In this document: piece by piece, positions 26,590-36,263 of the stretch
How positions within the stretch are numbered: position 1 is the first letter of the stretch
Layout: every line of letters starts with the position of its first letter
From: Tubiluchus corallicola
Taxonomy: Eukaryota; Priapulida; Priapulimorpha; Priapulimorphida; Tubiluchidae
Length of the DNA stretch: 64,000 bases
Direction: 5' to 3'
Assembly: GCA_030141605.1 (NCBI GenBank)
Contig: JAQGDQ010000858.1
Coordinates: 1-64,000, forward strand
The notes under the pieces: model-generated
Databases searched by the model: none
Told to the model about the DNA's origin: nothing
Seen by the model: the letters and a program-made list of their open reading frames with translations, nothing else
Position numbers and translations under genes: made by a program

Positions 26590-28168
26590 CCTCTGCTTTT
26601 CTAACGGATTCATAATCTATCTTTTCCCCTTTCTGTTGTATTATATGCCTCTCCTGACTCTTAGACTCTACAAGAAAGTCATCTCTCACATTTGCTCCCC
26701 TACTCTCCTTCCTAGCAAGAGACGATACGGTAATAAGCCTGCAGGCATTTGCCATACCGCTGACTACCATGCGGTTATAATCATTCTTATGTGGCAAATA
26801 GTTTTTTGCAACCTCCTCAATATCCCTTACAGCCTCCCTTAGGTGCTTTTCATCTCTAATAATACCCACCTTTTCACTCATTATGTTCGCAAGATAGCTT
26901 TTTACAGACAAAAACTCCGAATCAGACTGGCTGCTCCCGGTAACTTCATCAACATCTACCCGGCATCTGGGTTTATGCTTCAGCCTACATGCCTTATCAA
27001 TAACTCTTTTCCCATAGACAAGACATTCAAGTAAAGAATTGCTTGCCAACCTATTGGCTCCCATCACTCCGGTAGAAGCAACTTCACCACAAGCAAACAA
27101 TCCATTCATACTAGTCTCCCCCCAAAGATCTGTTCTCACCCCACCCATCATGTAGTGCGCCGCAGGAACTACAGGAATAAGATCTGTAGTCATATTAATG
27201 CCAAGACTCTTTAACTTTGTGTCTATTGACCTAAATCTCAAGCGCATACTATCAACATTCAGATGCCTCAAGCTTAAATATACAGAACTGCCTGTCTCCT
27301 TAACTTTTCTAAATACAGCAGAAGCCACAACATCACGAGGAGCCAACTCCGCCAGAGGGTGGCACTCCTTCATAAATCGCACACTATTTTTATCAAGAAG
27401 ATAAGCCCCCTCCCCACGAACAGCTTCACTGATCAGGAAAGGCTCTTCTTTGGGTATATTTAGTACTGAAGGATGAAACTGTATAAACTCCATATCTGCA
27501 ACCTTGGCACCTGCCTGCCATGCAAGAGCCACCCCATCGCCTGTGGCTGTACAAGGATTTGTTGAGCAAGAGTAAAGTCGGGCAATCCCACCCGTAGCCA
27601 ACACAGTCGCCTTTGCCCTAAACAGAAAGTTCTCCTCACTTTTAAGATTAATCGCGTGAACACCCGTACAATAACCTTCTGCCTCCAGAATTTTTATTGC
27701 TACGGTGTGCTCAAATGAAGTTATATTTTCGCAGCTTAAAACTTTTTGCAACATGAAGTTTGTCATCACTTTACCGGTAGCATCACCATCAACATGCAGT
27801 ACTCTTCTCCTGGAATGTCCTCCCTCCAGTCCCAATAAAAACTTCCCTTCAGCATCACAATCAAACTTCATCCCCATATTCATCAATTCAAATATTCGCT
27901 CCCTCCCCTCTGCAACCAGTATTTCAACAGCATCATAATCACACAAACCCCGACCTGCTGTCAACGTATCGTTTAGATGGCTTGTAAGAGAATCTCCCGG
28001 CCCAACAGCAGCTGCAACACCTCCCTGTGCCTGATAAGAGCTTCCAACACCCAATTCCGACTTGGAAAGTAACGCAACGGTTCCATGGCTTGCAGCATGA
28101 AAAGCCGCCACTAGACCTGCAAGACCACTTCCAATTATTATAAAATCAAAATCCCGAAGATTCATCAA
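26582..28168 (-). CDS. nadB: L-aspartate oxidase
   Basis: 528 residues, the first enzyme of NAD synthesis from aspartate; its iminoaspartate product goes to NadA. FAD site GSGLAGLVAAFHAASHG near the N-terminus, SSYQAQGGVAAAVGPGDS, GGHSRRRVLHVDGDATG with active-site His/Arg residues, and PAAHYMMGGVRTDLWGET followed by GLFACGEVASTGVMGANRLASNSLLE. It heads the nadB-nadC-coaX run. nadA is not in the window. Confidence 0.96.
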   Translation of the reverse strand: MMNLRDFDFIIIGSGLAGLVAAFHAASHGTVALLSKSELGVGSSYQAQGGVAAAVGPGDSLTSHLNDTLTAGRGLCDYDAVEILVAEGRERIFELMNMGMKFDCDAEGKFLLGLEGGHSRRRVLHVDGDATGKVMTNFMLQKVLSCENITSFEHTVAIKILEAEGYCTGVHAINLKSEENFLFRAKATVLATGGIARLYSCSTNPCTATGDGVALAWQAGAKVADMEFIQFHPSVLNIPKEEPFLISEAVRGEGAYLLDKNSVRFMKECHPLAELAPRDVVASAVFRKVKETGSSVYLSLRHLNVDSMRLRFRSIDTKLKSLGINMTTDLIPVVPAAHYMMGGVRTDLWGETSMNGLFACGEVASTGVMGANRLASNSLLECLVYGKRVIDKACRLKHKPRCRVDVDEVTGSSQSDSEFLSVKSYLANIMSEKVGIIRDEKHLREAVRDIEEVAKNYLPHKNDYNRMVVSGMANACRLITVSSLARKESRGANVRDDFLVESKSQERHIIQQKGEKIDYESVRKAEDE

Positions 28169-28199
28169 AGCAAATAGGGTTACAAAAAATAATAAGCGA

Positions 28200-28207
28200 C
28201 AAAATTA
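28200..28207 (-). promoter_or_regulatory. candidate -7 box for the nadB operon
   Basis: The minus strand reads TAATTTTG, which fits TAnnTTTG; transcription would start near 28193, about 25 bases before the nadB ATG. No well-spaced TTG. Confidence 0.35.
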
Positions 28208-28505
28208 ATATTTTGCCATATGTAACCTTGCTTAAAAATACTATAATTCATCCTGCTCCTCTTTTTTAATGATATTCCACCCCATATCTGGCAATCCGGC
28301 GATCTTCCGTTTTTACTCCTATCTACTCCGCCCGGCTGCTTAAAGAGAAAAGGGTTAACATGGCATTAAAAACTGCTTTTAACCCTCAAAAGCCCCCAAA
28401 CCTTATCTTTATCTCCCTTTTCTCACCCAACTTCTCCACTCAAAACCTTGTACAATCATTTTAAAGTTGTAACTATTACACTTTTAAACCAAAAACGACA
28501 CACAA

Positions 28506-28589
28506 TGGTAAATATAAAAAAGTCAGTTGGGGATTCGCTCCTATCGAATCGCAATAAAAACTGACAAACTATAGCCTCCAAATTTACCA
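28506..28589. other. nested triple inverted repeat (possible structured RNA)
   Basis: Three concentric complementary pairs share one centre: TGGTAAAT (28506-28513) with ATTTACCA (28582-28589), GTCAGTT (28522-28528) with AACTGAC (28559-28565), and GATTCG (28532-28537) with CGAATC (28545-28550). The whole is 84 bases and could fold as one long interrupted hairpin on either strand. No coding frame or U-tract goes with it. It sits in the 760-base gap 28169-28928, between divergent nadB and the efflux operon, which otherwise holds only the promoters listed and a short repeat end. Confidence 0.5.
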
Positions 28590-28617
28590 CCAAGCCGGCT
28601 ATCTCTGTACATTGATA

Positions 28618-28636
28618 TTCTTTGCAAAGGTCTCAT
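28618..28636 (+). repeat. solo right end of the dispersed repeat
   Basis: TTCTTTGCAAAGGTCTCATT matches the conserved right terminus of the family for about 16 bases, but no core or left end lies nearby. It could be a chance match to the self-complementary TTTGCAAA. Confidence 0.3.
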
Positions 28637-28755
28637 TTCTTAACTGAACATACCATGCAGATTATAAAAGCTCTGTTTTTCGAATAGCCGAATAGCGAGA
28701 AAGTATACGCTACTACAAAAACTATCCCAACACCTCTGTTTTAATTGAAAATATT

Positions 28756-28788
28756 TTGAGCAGAACAGACAATTACTACTTTTGTAGT
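28756..28788 (+). promoter_or_regulatory. promoter of the RND efflux operon with an overlapping dyad
   Basis: TTG (28756-28758) and TACTTTTG (28777-28784) are 18 bases apart, close to the Bacteroidota pattern TTG-N19-TAnnTTTG. A perfect dyad ACTAC-TTTT-GTAGT (28775-28788) lies over the -7 box and could be a repressor site. The start site would be near 28791, about 140 bases before the adaptor ATG. Confidence 0.6.
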
Positions 28789-28928
28789 TTGATTTCTATT
28801 ATAGAATATTACAACACATTTCTTAATGTTTCTAAGGGCTTGTTTTGATAGTATCGGCATACCATATATAATTGCTAAACTATTAAAACCAATCTATTAT
28901 TAACAAGCTCAAATAAGACAGATTGATT

Positions 28929-30062
28929 ATGAATGGGAGAAAAATATTTGTTATTGTCGGGCTAATTTTAATGCTTGGAGGGGCATTTATGGCTATGAAT
29001 ATATTGGCAGGAATGAAAAAAGAATTGCCAAAAAAACCGGAAATAGAAGCAAAGCGATATGTTAAAACACAATCGGTTGAATACACAAATCTAATATCAA
29101 CTGTTACTTCAACAGGGCGGGTCCTGGCAACAAACGAAGTTTTACTTGTTGCGGAAGCATCGGGCAGGATAGAGCCGGGCAATGTAGTATTAAAGAAGGG
29201 TGCTTCCTTTAAAAAGGGAGATATGGTATTGACAATTTATAAAAATGAAGCAGAAATGCTTTTAAAATCACGTAAAAGCCAATTCCTTAACATATTTGCA
29301 AATATGTTACCCGATATAAGGGTTGACTACCCAGAACACTATGATAGTTTCATAAGTTTTTTCAGGGCAATTGACCTTAACAAAGACTTGCCTCCACTTA
29401 CCCAAGATGTCGTTTCAGCCGATGAAAAACTGCGTATTTTTCTTGCAGGCAGAAATGTGCTATCAGAGTACTATTCGATAAGAAAAGACGAAATGGCACT
29501 TAAAAGATACTCCCTTTACGCCCCATTTAACGGAACATTCACACAAGTCAATTTTGAAGTTGGGGCCTATGTAAATACGGGAACACAGCTTGCAAAAATG
29601 ATCAGCACTGATAACCTTGAAGTTGAAGCACTAGTAGAAAATGACCAAAGCGAGTGGATTAAAATAGGCTCAAAAGCGTCTATTATCTCAGGAGGCAGAG
29701 GGAAAGAGTGGACAGGGAAAGTTGTAAGAAAATCCGGATTTGTCGACTTTAACACACAATCGCGCAGCATCTTTGTTAATATAGATCAGAAAGGACGCGA
29801 CAAGGTTATAGTTGGAGAATATTTGCTGGTAAGGTTTGACGGACAAAAAATTAAAGAGGCGATAGAGATACCGAGAAATGTAATATTCAATAGCAATGAA
29901 GTGTTTGTAGTTATTGACGGAAGATTAGAAAAATCTACTGTTAATATAATAAAAATTAATGAGAGAACAGCTATAGTAAATGGGCTTGAACCAGGGAGCG
30001 AACTGGTAGTAGAGCCACTGATAAATGTGAAAGAAAAAACAGTTGTTGAGACGATAAGATAA
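28929..30062 (+). CDS. RND efflux periplasmic adaptor subunit
   Basis: About 377 residues of the HlyD/MFP family. An N-terminal membrane anchor (KIFVIVGLILMLGGAFMAMN) is followed by the biotinyl-lipoyl halves (VLLVAEASGRIEPGNVVLKKGASFKKGDMVL and, after the middle, LYAPFNGTFTQVNFEVGAYVNTG), a beta-barrel domain and a membrane-proximal domain. The stretch between the lipoyl halves is helical but not a long canonical coiled coil. The start is the ATG at 28929; a TTG two codons upstream is less likely. It would join the permease and TolC-like channel encoded next. Confidence 0.93.
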   Translation: MNGRKIFVIVGLILMLGGAFMAMNILAGMKKELPKKPEIEAKRYVKTQSVEYTNLISTVTSTGRVLATNEVLLVAEASGRIEPGNVVLKKGASFKKGDMVLTIYKNEAEMLLKSRKSQFLNIFANMLPDIRVDYPEHYDSFISFFRAIDLNKDLPPLTQDVVSADEKLRIFLAGRNVLSEYYSIRKDEMALKRYSLYAPFNGTFTQVNFEVGAYVNTGTQLAKMISTDNLEVEALVENDQSEWIKIGSKASIISGGRGKEWTGKVVRKSGFVDFNTQSRSIFVNIDQKGRDKVIVGEYLLVRFDGQKIKEAIEIPRNVIFNSNEVFVVIDGRLEKSTVNIIKINERTAIVNGLEPGSELVVEPLINVKEKTVVETIR

Positions 30063-30100
30063 CTCTTGGGATAAATCACCATTAAAACTCTTTAAAAACA

Positions 30101-33100
30101 ATGAGAAAACTGGTATCACAGTTTGTTAAATATCCCTTCTATGCAAACCTTATTATTGCAGTGCTCCTGCTCGCTGGCGGGGTGAGCTTGTTCACAATAA
30201 AAAAATCATTCTTTCCTGAAAGAAGCTCACGATTCATTTTTGTTTCAGTATTTTATCCCGGAGCTTCCCCTACAGAGATGGAAGAAGGGATAACATCGCG
30301 CATTGAAGAAGCTACCCGTAGCATTGTAGGCATTAAAGAGATAACCTCCACATCATCAGAAGATGTCTCCTCTGTAAGAATAGAAATAACAGGAGAATAT
30401 GACATTAACGAAACGCTAATGGATGTAAAAAATGCTGTAGATGGGATCCCCTCTTTTCCATCTGCCGCAGAAAAACCTATTGTATACAAGCAGCGGACTA
30501 CCTCAACAGCGCTGTTTTTGTCACTTACGGGAGATGTAAGCCTGATGACCCTGAAAGAGTATGGGCAGCGTGTGGAAGAAGACCTCCTTACATCAGGAAT
30601 TGTTAGCCAGGTGAGACTAAGCGGGTTCCCTTCTCCCGAAATATCTGTTGAAGTACATGAAGAGGACCTGTTACGTTACGGAATAACATTTAGTGAAGTA
30701 TCGCAGGCTATCTCTGCAAATAATAGTGATATATCGGGAGGGCAAATCCGCTCTGATGAAGAAGAAATCTTAATACGCCTACGCTCAAGAACTACAGATC
30801 CTGACAAAATAGGTGATATTATTTTGAGAGGAAGTCCGGAAGGAGGATATGTGCGCATCAGAGATGTTGCAGAAATAAAAAAGAAATTTTCCGATGTACC
30901 ACAAAGAACATACAAGAAAGGAAAGCCTCTTATCGCTCTCACAATAAGTAAGCTCATCTCTGAAGACTTAGAAGGAATAACCAAGCTCTGTAAAAAATAC
31001 ACAGAAGAATTTAACGCTAACGACCACGGAGTTACCCTCGAGGTGGAATTTTCATATCTCGAAATACTGAAAAGCAGGCTGGATCTTTTGTTGAGCAATG
31101 GCTCTGTAGGATTGATACTGGTAGTTATCTCATTGGCAATGTTATTAAACTTCAGGTTGTCATTGTGGGTAGCATGGGGTATTCCTTCCTCTTTCTTGGC
31201 AATGTTTATTGTAGCAAACCAAATGGGACTAACGATAAATATGCTATCGTTGTTTGGGATGATCCTTGTAATTGGAGTGCTTGTTGATGACGGGGTTGTA
31301 ATAGGCGAAAACATATATCAGCATTTTGAAATGGGGAAAAGCCCTAAAAGGGCTGCTGTTGATGGAACAATGGAGGTTGCACCGGCAGTAATTACATCTA
31401 TCTCCACAACAATTGTTGCTTTTCTTCCTCTGCTATTTTTAACAGGAAGTATGGAGCGAATGAGAGAAATGGCATATGTCGTTATTCTAACCCTGTTTTT
31501 CTCTCTGATTGAAGCATTTTTTGTTTTGCCAGCCCACCTTGCCAGCCATGCTGTACTCAATCCGCGAATCCTTGAAAAAGACAGAACAGGGGTGAAAAAA
31601 TATATAGAAAGAGCTATTGAATGGCTGCGGGATAGAGTGTATTACAAAACATTAAAACTAATCCTCTGTTACCGGTACTTTGTCATCGGCATCCCTCTTG
31701 CCATGTTTTTGATAACAACTGGCTTTATGCAGTCTGGAAAAATAAAAACAACTTTTTTCCCCGCTATGGAGTTCGACAGTTTTAACCTGAATATTGCATT
31801 TGTCCCGGGATCAGGAGAAAAACGAACTACAGAATTTCTTAAAGAGTTTGAAAGAAAAGTATGGGAGGTCAACGAGGAGATGTTAAAAGAATACCCTAGC
31901 GCTTTTGATAATATCAAACCATCACTCTGGGATAAAATAACAGGTCGCGAAATAGATACATCGAGAACAATCATTAATGATATATTTCTCAATGTGGGAA
32001 CAGCATTTGACGGACTGGAAAAAGGCTCTCATGCTGGCAGCCTCTCCATATACCCTCGCAACCTGGAAGGAACAGGGATTAGCTCATTTGAAATAGTTAA
32101 CAGGGTCAGGGAAAAAATTGGAGAAGTGCCGGAAGCTAAAAAATTTACTGTTGCCGGAAGGGTCATGTTCGGTATGCCTGTATCTATATCTCTACTTGGT
32201 AGAAATATAGAAGAGTTGGAAAATGCGCGGGACTTTATGTTTGAAAAGCTGGGGGAGATGCCGCAACTAAAAGATATTGTTGACAACAATGCGCTTGGGA
32301 AACAGGAAGTTCGCCTGGAGCTAAAACCCAAAGCCTACATGCTGGGGCTCAATAAATCAATGATTGTCAATCAAGTAAGACAAGGATTTTATGGAGAGCA
32401 GGCACAAAGGCTACAAGAGGGGCGTGATGAATTAAGGGTGTGGGTACGTTATCCTAGCGAAGGACGTGAACAGATAGGACAACTGGAGCGAATGAAAATA
32501 AAAACTCCCGCAGGAGAATTTCCGCTTATTGAGTTAGCCAGATACAGCTTGGAGCGTGGCCCAGTTGCAATACAGAGATACAACGGCATGAGGGAAATAC
32601 GTGTAGAAGCAGATATCGTGGACAGAGATGAGTCTGTCCCCGAGCTTATCGCTCAGATAGAGAAACAAATTATACCCGAGTTAAAAGTAAAATATCCGGG
32701 GGTAAGCTTAGAGAGCCAAGGACAACAAAAAGAGAGCAAAGAGTCTGGAAAAATTATATCAAACTACTACTCAATCGCCTTCTTCATAATTATAATGATA
32801 TTGATGATACACTTCAAATCATTTGAACAGCCTCTACTGGTGCTGTGTATGATACCACTATCTGTATTGGGAGCCGTCTGGGGGCATGGAGTTCACGGGA
32901 AGGTGGTGTCAATGCTTTCCCTTTATGGCATAATAGCTCTTTCTGGAGTGATTATAAACGATGCCGTGGTGTTTCTGTCAAGATATAATGACCTGATAGT
33001 ACGCAAAGTAAAAGTCAAGGACGCAATAATCGCAGCTGGAAAGTCTAGACTGCGCCCTATACTTCTGACCACTATTACCACTTCCATAGGTCTGTTTCCC

Positions 33101-33412
33101 CTGATCCTTGAAAAAAGCTTTCAGGCACAGTTTCTCATTCCTATGGCTATCTCACTTGTATACGGTGTTGCATTTGGAACACTGTTTATACTTATCTTTT
33201 TCCCCGCCACTATCTTAATACTCAACGATATAAGAGTTTGCAGAAAACAACTGGCAAGGGCTATAAAAATGTACTGGAGGGGGGAGAATCCTGATTGGGC
33301 ACAACCTGAAAGAGAAGAGGTAGAGATCGCTATGATACATAGTAAGCGTAAAATTGAGGATGTAAAAGAACCAGAAGTGAATATGATGGTTAGCGATCTT
33401 GATTTAACATAG
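30101..33412 (+). CDS. RND efflux permease (HAE1/AcrB-like)
   Basis: 1,103 residues with the AcrB layout: membrane segment 1 at about 12-32, a large periplasmic loop, segments 2-6 at about 330-480, a second loop, and segments 8-12 at about 885-1035. The proton-relay acidic pair in segment 4 is present in VIGVLVDDGVVIGENIY. The repeat-related segment 10 reads LSGVIINDAVVFLSRYN. PGASPTEMEEGITSRIEEA at the first loop is a common family feature. A charged C-terminal tail of about 60 residues follows. It exports drugs, metals or lipids driven by protons; which cannot be told. Second of a three-gene operon. Confidence 0.96.
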   Translation: MRKLVSQFVKYPFYANLIIAVLLLAGGVSLFTIKKSFFPERSSRFIFVSVFYPGASPTEMEEGITSRIEEATRSIVGIKEITSTSSEDVSSVRIEITGEYDINETLMDVKNAVDGIPSFPSAAEKPIVYKQRTTSTALFLSLTGDVSLMTLKEYGQRVEEDLLTSGIVSQVRLSGFPSPEISVEVHEEDLLRYGITFSEVSQAISANNSDISGGQIRSDEEEILIRLRSRTTDPDKIGDIILRGSPEGGYVRIRDVAEIKKKFSDVPQRTYKKGKPLIALTISKLISEDLEGITKLCKKYTEEFNANDHGVTLEVEFSYLEILKSRLDLLLSNGSVGLILVVISLAMLLNFRLSLWVAWGIPSSFLAMFIVANQMGLTINMLSLFGMILVIGVLVDDGVVIGENIYQHFEMGKSPKRAAVDGTMEVAPAVITSISTTIVAFLPLLFLTGSMERMREMAYVVILTLFFSLIEAFFVLPAHLASHAVLNPRILEKDRTGVKKYIERAIEWLRDRVYYKTLKLILCYRYFVIGIPLAMFLITTGFMQSGKIKTTFFPAMEFDSFNLNIAFVPGSGEKRTTEFLKEFERKVWEVNEEMLKEYPSAFDNIKPSLWDKITGREIDTSRTIINDIFLNVGTAFDGLEKGSHAGSLSIYPRNLEGTGISSFEIVNRVREKIGEVPEAKKFTVAGRVMFGMPVSISLLGRNIEELENARDFMFEKLGEMPQLKDIVDNNALGKQEVRLELKPKAYMLGLNKSMIVNQVRQGFYGEQAQRLQEGRDELRVWVRYPSEGREQIGQLERMKIKTPAGEFPLIELARYSLERGPVAIQRYNGMREIRVEADIVDRDESVPELIAQIEKQIIPELKVKYPGVSLESQGQQKESKESGKIISNYYSIAFFIIIMILMIHFKSFEQPLLVLCMIPLSVLGAVWGHGVHGKVVSMLSLYGIIALSGVIINDAVVFLSRYNDLIVRKVKVKDAIIAAGKSRLRPILLTTITTSIGLFPLILEKSFQAQFLIPMAISLVYGVAFGTLFILIFFPATILILNDIRVCRKQLARAIKMYWRGENPDWAQPEREEVEIAMIHSKRKIEDVKEPEVNMMVSDLDLT

Positions 33413-33417
33413 ACAAA

Positions 33418-34746
33418 ATGAATACACAAAGGATGATCAAGATTATATTAGTTGGGACACTGTCTCTCTTTACTCTACTATCTCCCAAATCAGAGGTAAA
33501 AGGGCAACAGCCTCTTAACTTTTCTGATGCAATATCAAAAGCATTAAAAAACAACTATGATATAGTCATTGTAAAAGGGAATAAAGAAATAGCTTCACTA
33601 AACAACAGGTGGGGAACAGCAGGAAGGTATCCTGATATTAACTTCTCTGCTAATTCAAATAATGAATGGGGATCTAATGAACAGAACGACTATACACAAA
33701 ATACATTGAGAGGAGGTGTTACTCTTGACTGGATGCTTTTTAACGGCTTCTCTGTCAATATATCCAAAGCAAAACTGAATGACCTGGAGCAACTCTCTAA
33801 AGGCAACACATCAGTAATTGTTGAAGAGACTGTCCACGCGGTAACACTTGGATACAACCTTGTGCTTCTTGAACAGCAAAGGCTAAATGTACTAAAAGCT
33901 CTGATGAAGCTATCGGAAGACCGCTACAACTATGAAAGAGACAAAAAAGAGATTGGCAGCTCCGTTACATTTGATGTCTTACAGGCGCAAAATGCTTACT
34001 TAGCAGATAAAGCAAACCTCCTCGCACAAGAGGTAATGCTAAAAAATGCTATCAGGGATTTGAGTTACATTATGGGAGAAAAAGAGGCCGATACATGGGT
34101 TTTTCCTGATTCACTTGAACCGGTTATTAACAACTATATAATTGCCGATTTACAACAAAAAATGTACTCTAATAATAATACTCTAAAGAACCAGTTTATT
34201 AATCAAAGTCTGATGGAGCGAGAAACTGCATTAGCAAAAAGCAATTTCTATCCATCGCTAAGATTGTCCACAGGTATAGAAGGGAGCAGTAGCAAAATAA
34301 AATATGACAACGGGAACAATATAAATAGCGACTTGTGGAAATATTACGGCAACCTTACACTCAGCTATAACCTGTACAGTGGCGGGGTAAGAAGCAGAGC
34401 AGTGCAAATTGCTAAAATAGGTGAAGGCTTAGAGCAGGTTAAAACCGAATCACTAAGGCACTTACTAACAAATCAGCTGTTAAATATTTACGAGCTGTAT
34501 GAGTTGAGGAAAGAACTGCTGGGTGTAGCTAATGAAGCGTATGCAGCTGCTAAGCTTAACATGCAAATTGCAGAGGATAAATTTCGCAACGGATCAATTA
34601 ACTCTTTCAACTATCGCGATGTACAACTAATCTACCTGAATGCAGCTCTGAGTAGATTGCAAACAATATATAACCTTATAGAATCAGACATTTCACTTAT
34701 AAGGATCACGGGAGGTATTATCATGGAGTATGCTCCCGATATCTAA
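33418..34746 (+). CDS. TolC-family outer membrane efflux protein
   Basis: 442 residues with a signal sequence (IKIILVGTLSLFTLLS) and two related halves of long helices and short barrel strands, as in TolC/OprM: QPLNFSDAISKALKNNYDIVIVKGNKEIA opens the first, and YGNLTLSYNLYSGGVRSRAVQIAK marks the second. It starts 5 bases after the permease stop, so the three genes are one operon that encodes a complete tripartite pump. Confidence 0.94.
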   Translation: MNTQRMIKIILVGTLSLFTLLSPKSEVKGQQPLNFSDAISKALKNNYDIVIVKGNKEIASLNNRWGTAGRYPDINFSANSNNEWGSNEQNDYTQNTLRGGVTLDWMLFNGFSVNISKAKLNDLEQLSKGNTSVIVEETVHAVTLGYNLVLLEQQRLNVLKALMKLSEDRYNYERDKKEIGSSVTFDVLQAQNAYLADKANLLAQEVMLKNAIRDLSYIMGEKEADTWVFPDSLEPVINNYIIADLQQKMYSNNNTLKNQFINQSLMERETALAKSNFYPSLRLSTGIEGSSSKIKYDNGNNINSDLWKYYGNLTLSYNLYSGGVRSRAVQIAKIGEGLEQVKTESLRHLLTNQLLNIYELYELRKELLGVANEAYAAAKLNMQIAEDKFRNGSINSFNYRDVQLIYLNAALSRLQTIYNLIESDISLIRITGGIIMEYAPDI

Positions 34747-34792
34747 GAACTCCATACTTTTGTTATCATCAGGCTCTCTACCCTTAGAGAAA

Positions 34793-36154
34793 CTACCTGT
34801 CAAACAGAAGCCTCTCTCCCTTCACATTATCATAAAACACGCCTTTGCCCCCGTGCGCACTGCTCTCATATACTAGATTCCCATTAACAAGGGTATGGGT
34901 AACCATATAGTTAAACGATTCTCCCTCAAACATAGACCAGCCGCACTTATAATTAATATTATCTTTATTGACGATCCACCTACGAGGTTCTACCAACACT
35001 ATATCAGCACGATATCCTTTTCTAATAAATCCTCTGTTCTTAATACTAAACAGCTTTGCAGGAGAATGGCACATTTTCTCAACTACCTTCTCAATTGATA
35101 ATTTACCCTGATGAAACAGATCCAGCATTACCATAAGTGAGTGCTGTACCATTGGACCTCCCGAGGGGGATTTAAAATAGGTATTGCTCTTCTCTTCAAA
35201 AGTGTGTGGAGCATGATCTGTTGCAACAACATCAATTCTGTTATCTACTACTGCTTCAATAAGCGCTAAGCGATCGTGCTCCGATTTTATTGCAGGATTC
35301 CATTTTATTGTGGCACCATACTTTTTATAATGCTTATCGGAAAACCATAAATGATGCACACAAACTTCCGATGTAATACTCTTATCCTCGACTGAGCCCG
35401 GCTTAAAAAGTGCAGCCTCTGCCGCCGTCGATAGGTGCAGTACATGTAGCCTAGCATTATATTTTTCAGCAAGCTCTATGGCTTTTGATGTTGAAGCAAA
35501 GCAGGCTTCAGCACTCCTTATATTTGGGTGCTCCCATATTGGAACACTTTCTCCGTATTTTCCTTTTGCAATAGTAGTATTACGCTGTATTATAGATTCC
35601 TCCTCACAATGAGTTGCAATAAGCATGTTTGATTTGGAAAAAATGTTGGAAAGTGCAAGAGGATTATCAACCAACATATTTCCTGTGGAAGACCCCATAA
35701 AAACTTTTATACCACACACCTTTTTAGCATCCGTTTCCAACAACTCATCAAGATTATCATTAGTAGCACCAATATAGAATGAATAATTTGCCAGAGAGGT
35801 TGCCGATGCACGTAGATATTTTAGCTCCAACTGCTTATGGCTGGTAGCCTGAGGAACAGTGTTGGGCATCTCCATATAAGAGGTGACCCCTCCCGAAACA
35901 GCAGCCCTTGACTCAGATGCAATATCTGCTTTATGTGTAAGCCCTGGCTCTCTAAAATGAACCTGATCGTCAATTATCCCTGGCAATAATAACTTACCGG
36001 TAGCATCTATTGTGACAGACTTTTTTAATATTGCATCAGGCACCTTCCCTCTGAATATCTCAAAAATATCCCCCCCACGAATGAGAAGGCTTGCACCATC
36101 AAACACTTGCCCTTCATTGATAATTCTGGCATTAACAATAACGATATCTCTCAT
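34793..36154 (-). CDS. pyrC: dihydroorotase
   Basis: About 453 residues of the amidohydrolase family, class I type. Motifs: LLPGIIDDQVHFREPGLTHKADIASESRAAVSGGVTS, the carbamylated-lysine strand CGIKVFMGSSTGNM, a metal His in LIATHCEEES and LHVLHLSTAAEA, SEVCVHHLWF, and the catalytic Asp in VVATDHAPHTFEEK. It closes carbamoyl aspartate to dihydroorotate in pyrimidine synthesis. Odd point: the first metal pair usually reads HxH; here it is QVH. My recollection is that this is common in Bacteroidota homologues. The ATG at 36154 fits better than the one at 36166. Confidence 0.9.
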   Translation of the reverse strand: MRDIVIVNARIINEGQVFDGASLLIRGGDIFEIFRGKVPDAILKKSVTIDATGKLLLPGIIDDQVHFREPGLTHKADIASESRAAVSGGVTSYMEMPNTVPQATSHKQLELKYLRASATSLANYSFYIGATNDNLDELLETDAKKVCGIKVFMGSSTGNMLVDNPLALSNIFSKSNMLIATHCEEESIIQRNTTIAKGKYGESVPIWEHPNIRSAEACFASTSKAIELAEKYNARLHVLHLSTAAEAALFKPGSVEDKSITSEVCVHHLWFSDKHYKKYGATIKWNPAIKSEHDRLALIEAVVDNRIDVVATDHAPHTFEEKSNTYFKSPSGGPMVQHSLMVMLDLFHQGKLSIEKVVEKMCHSPAKLFSIKNRGFIRKGYRADIVLVEPRRWIVNKDNINYKCGWSMFEGESFNYMVTHTLVNGNLVYESSAHGGKGVFYDNVKGERLLFDR

Positions 36155-36263
36155 CTCTGTCAACATCTACTAATTTGCACACCCCCAATTAAATCACACA
36201 GCTTTTAAATTGGAATACTGAACTGTGCTTAGTTTTAGCCAGAATTATCATCAGATAGCACAC

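Noticed and set aside
28532-28550. tRNA T-arm or tRNA fragment
   Set aside because: GATTCG...CGAATC resembles a T-arm, but there is no acceptor, D or anticodon arm around it.
30676-31314. 212-codon minus-strand open frame
   Set aside because: Antisense to the RND permease, which has clear family motifs in the plus frame.
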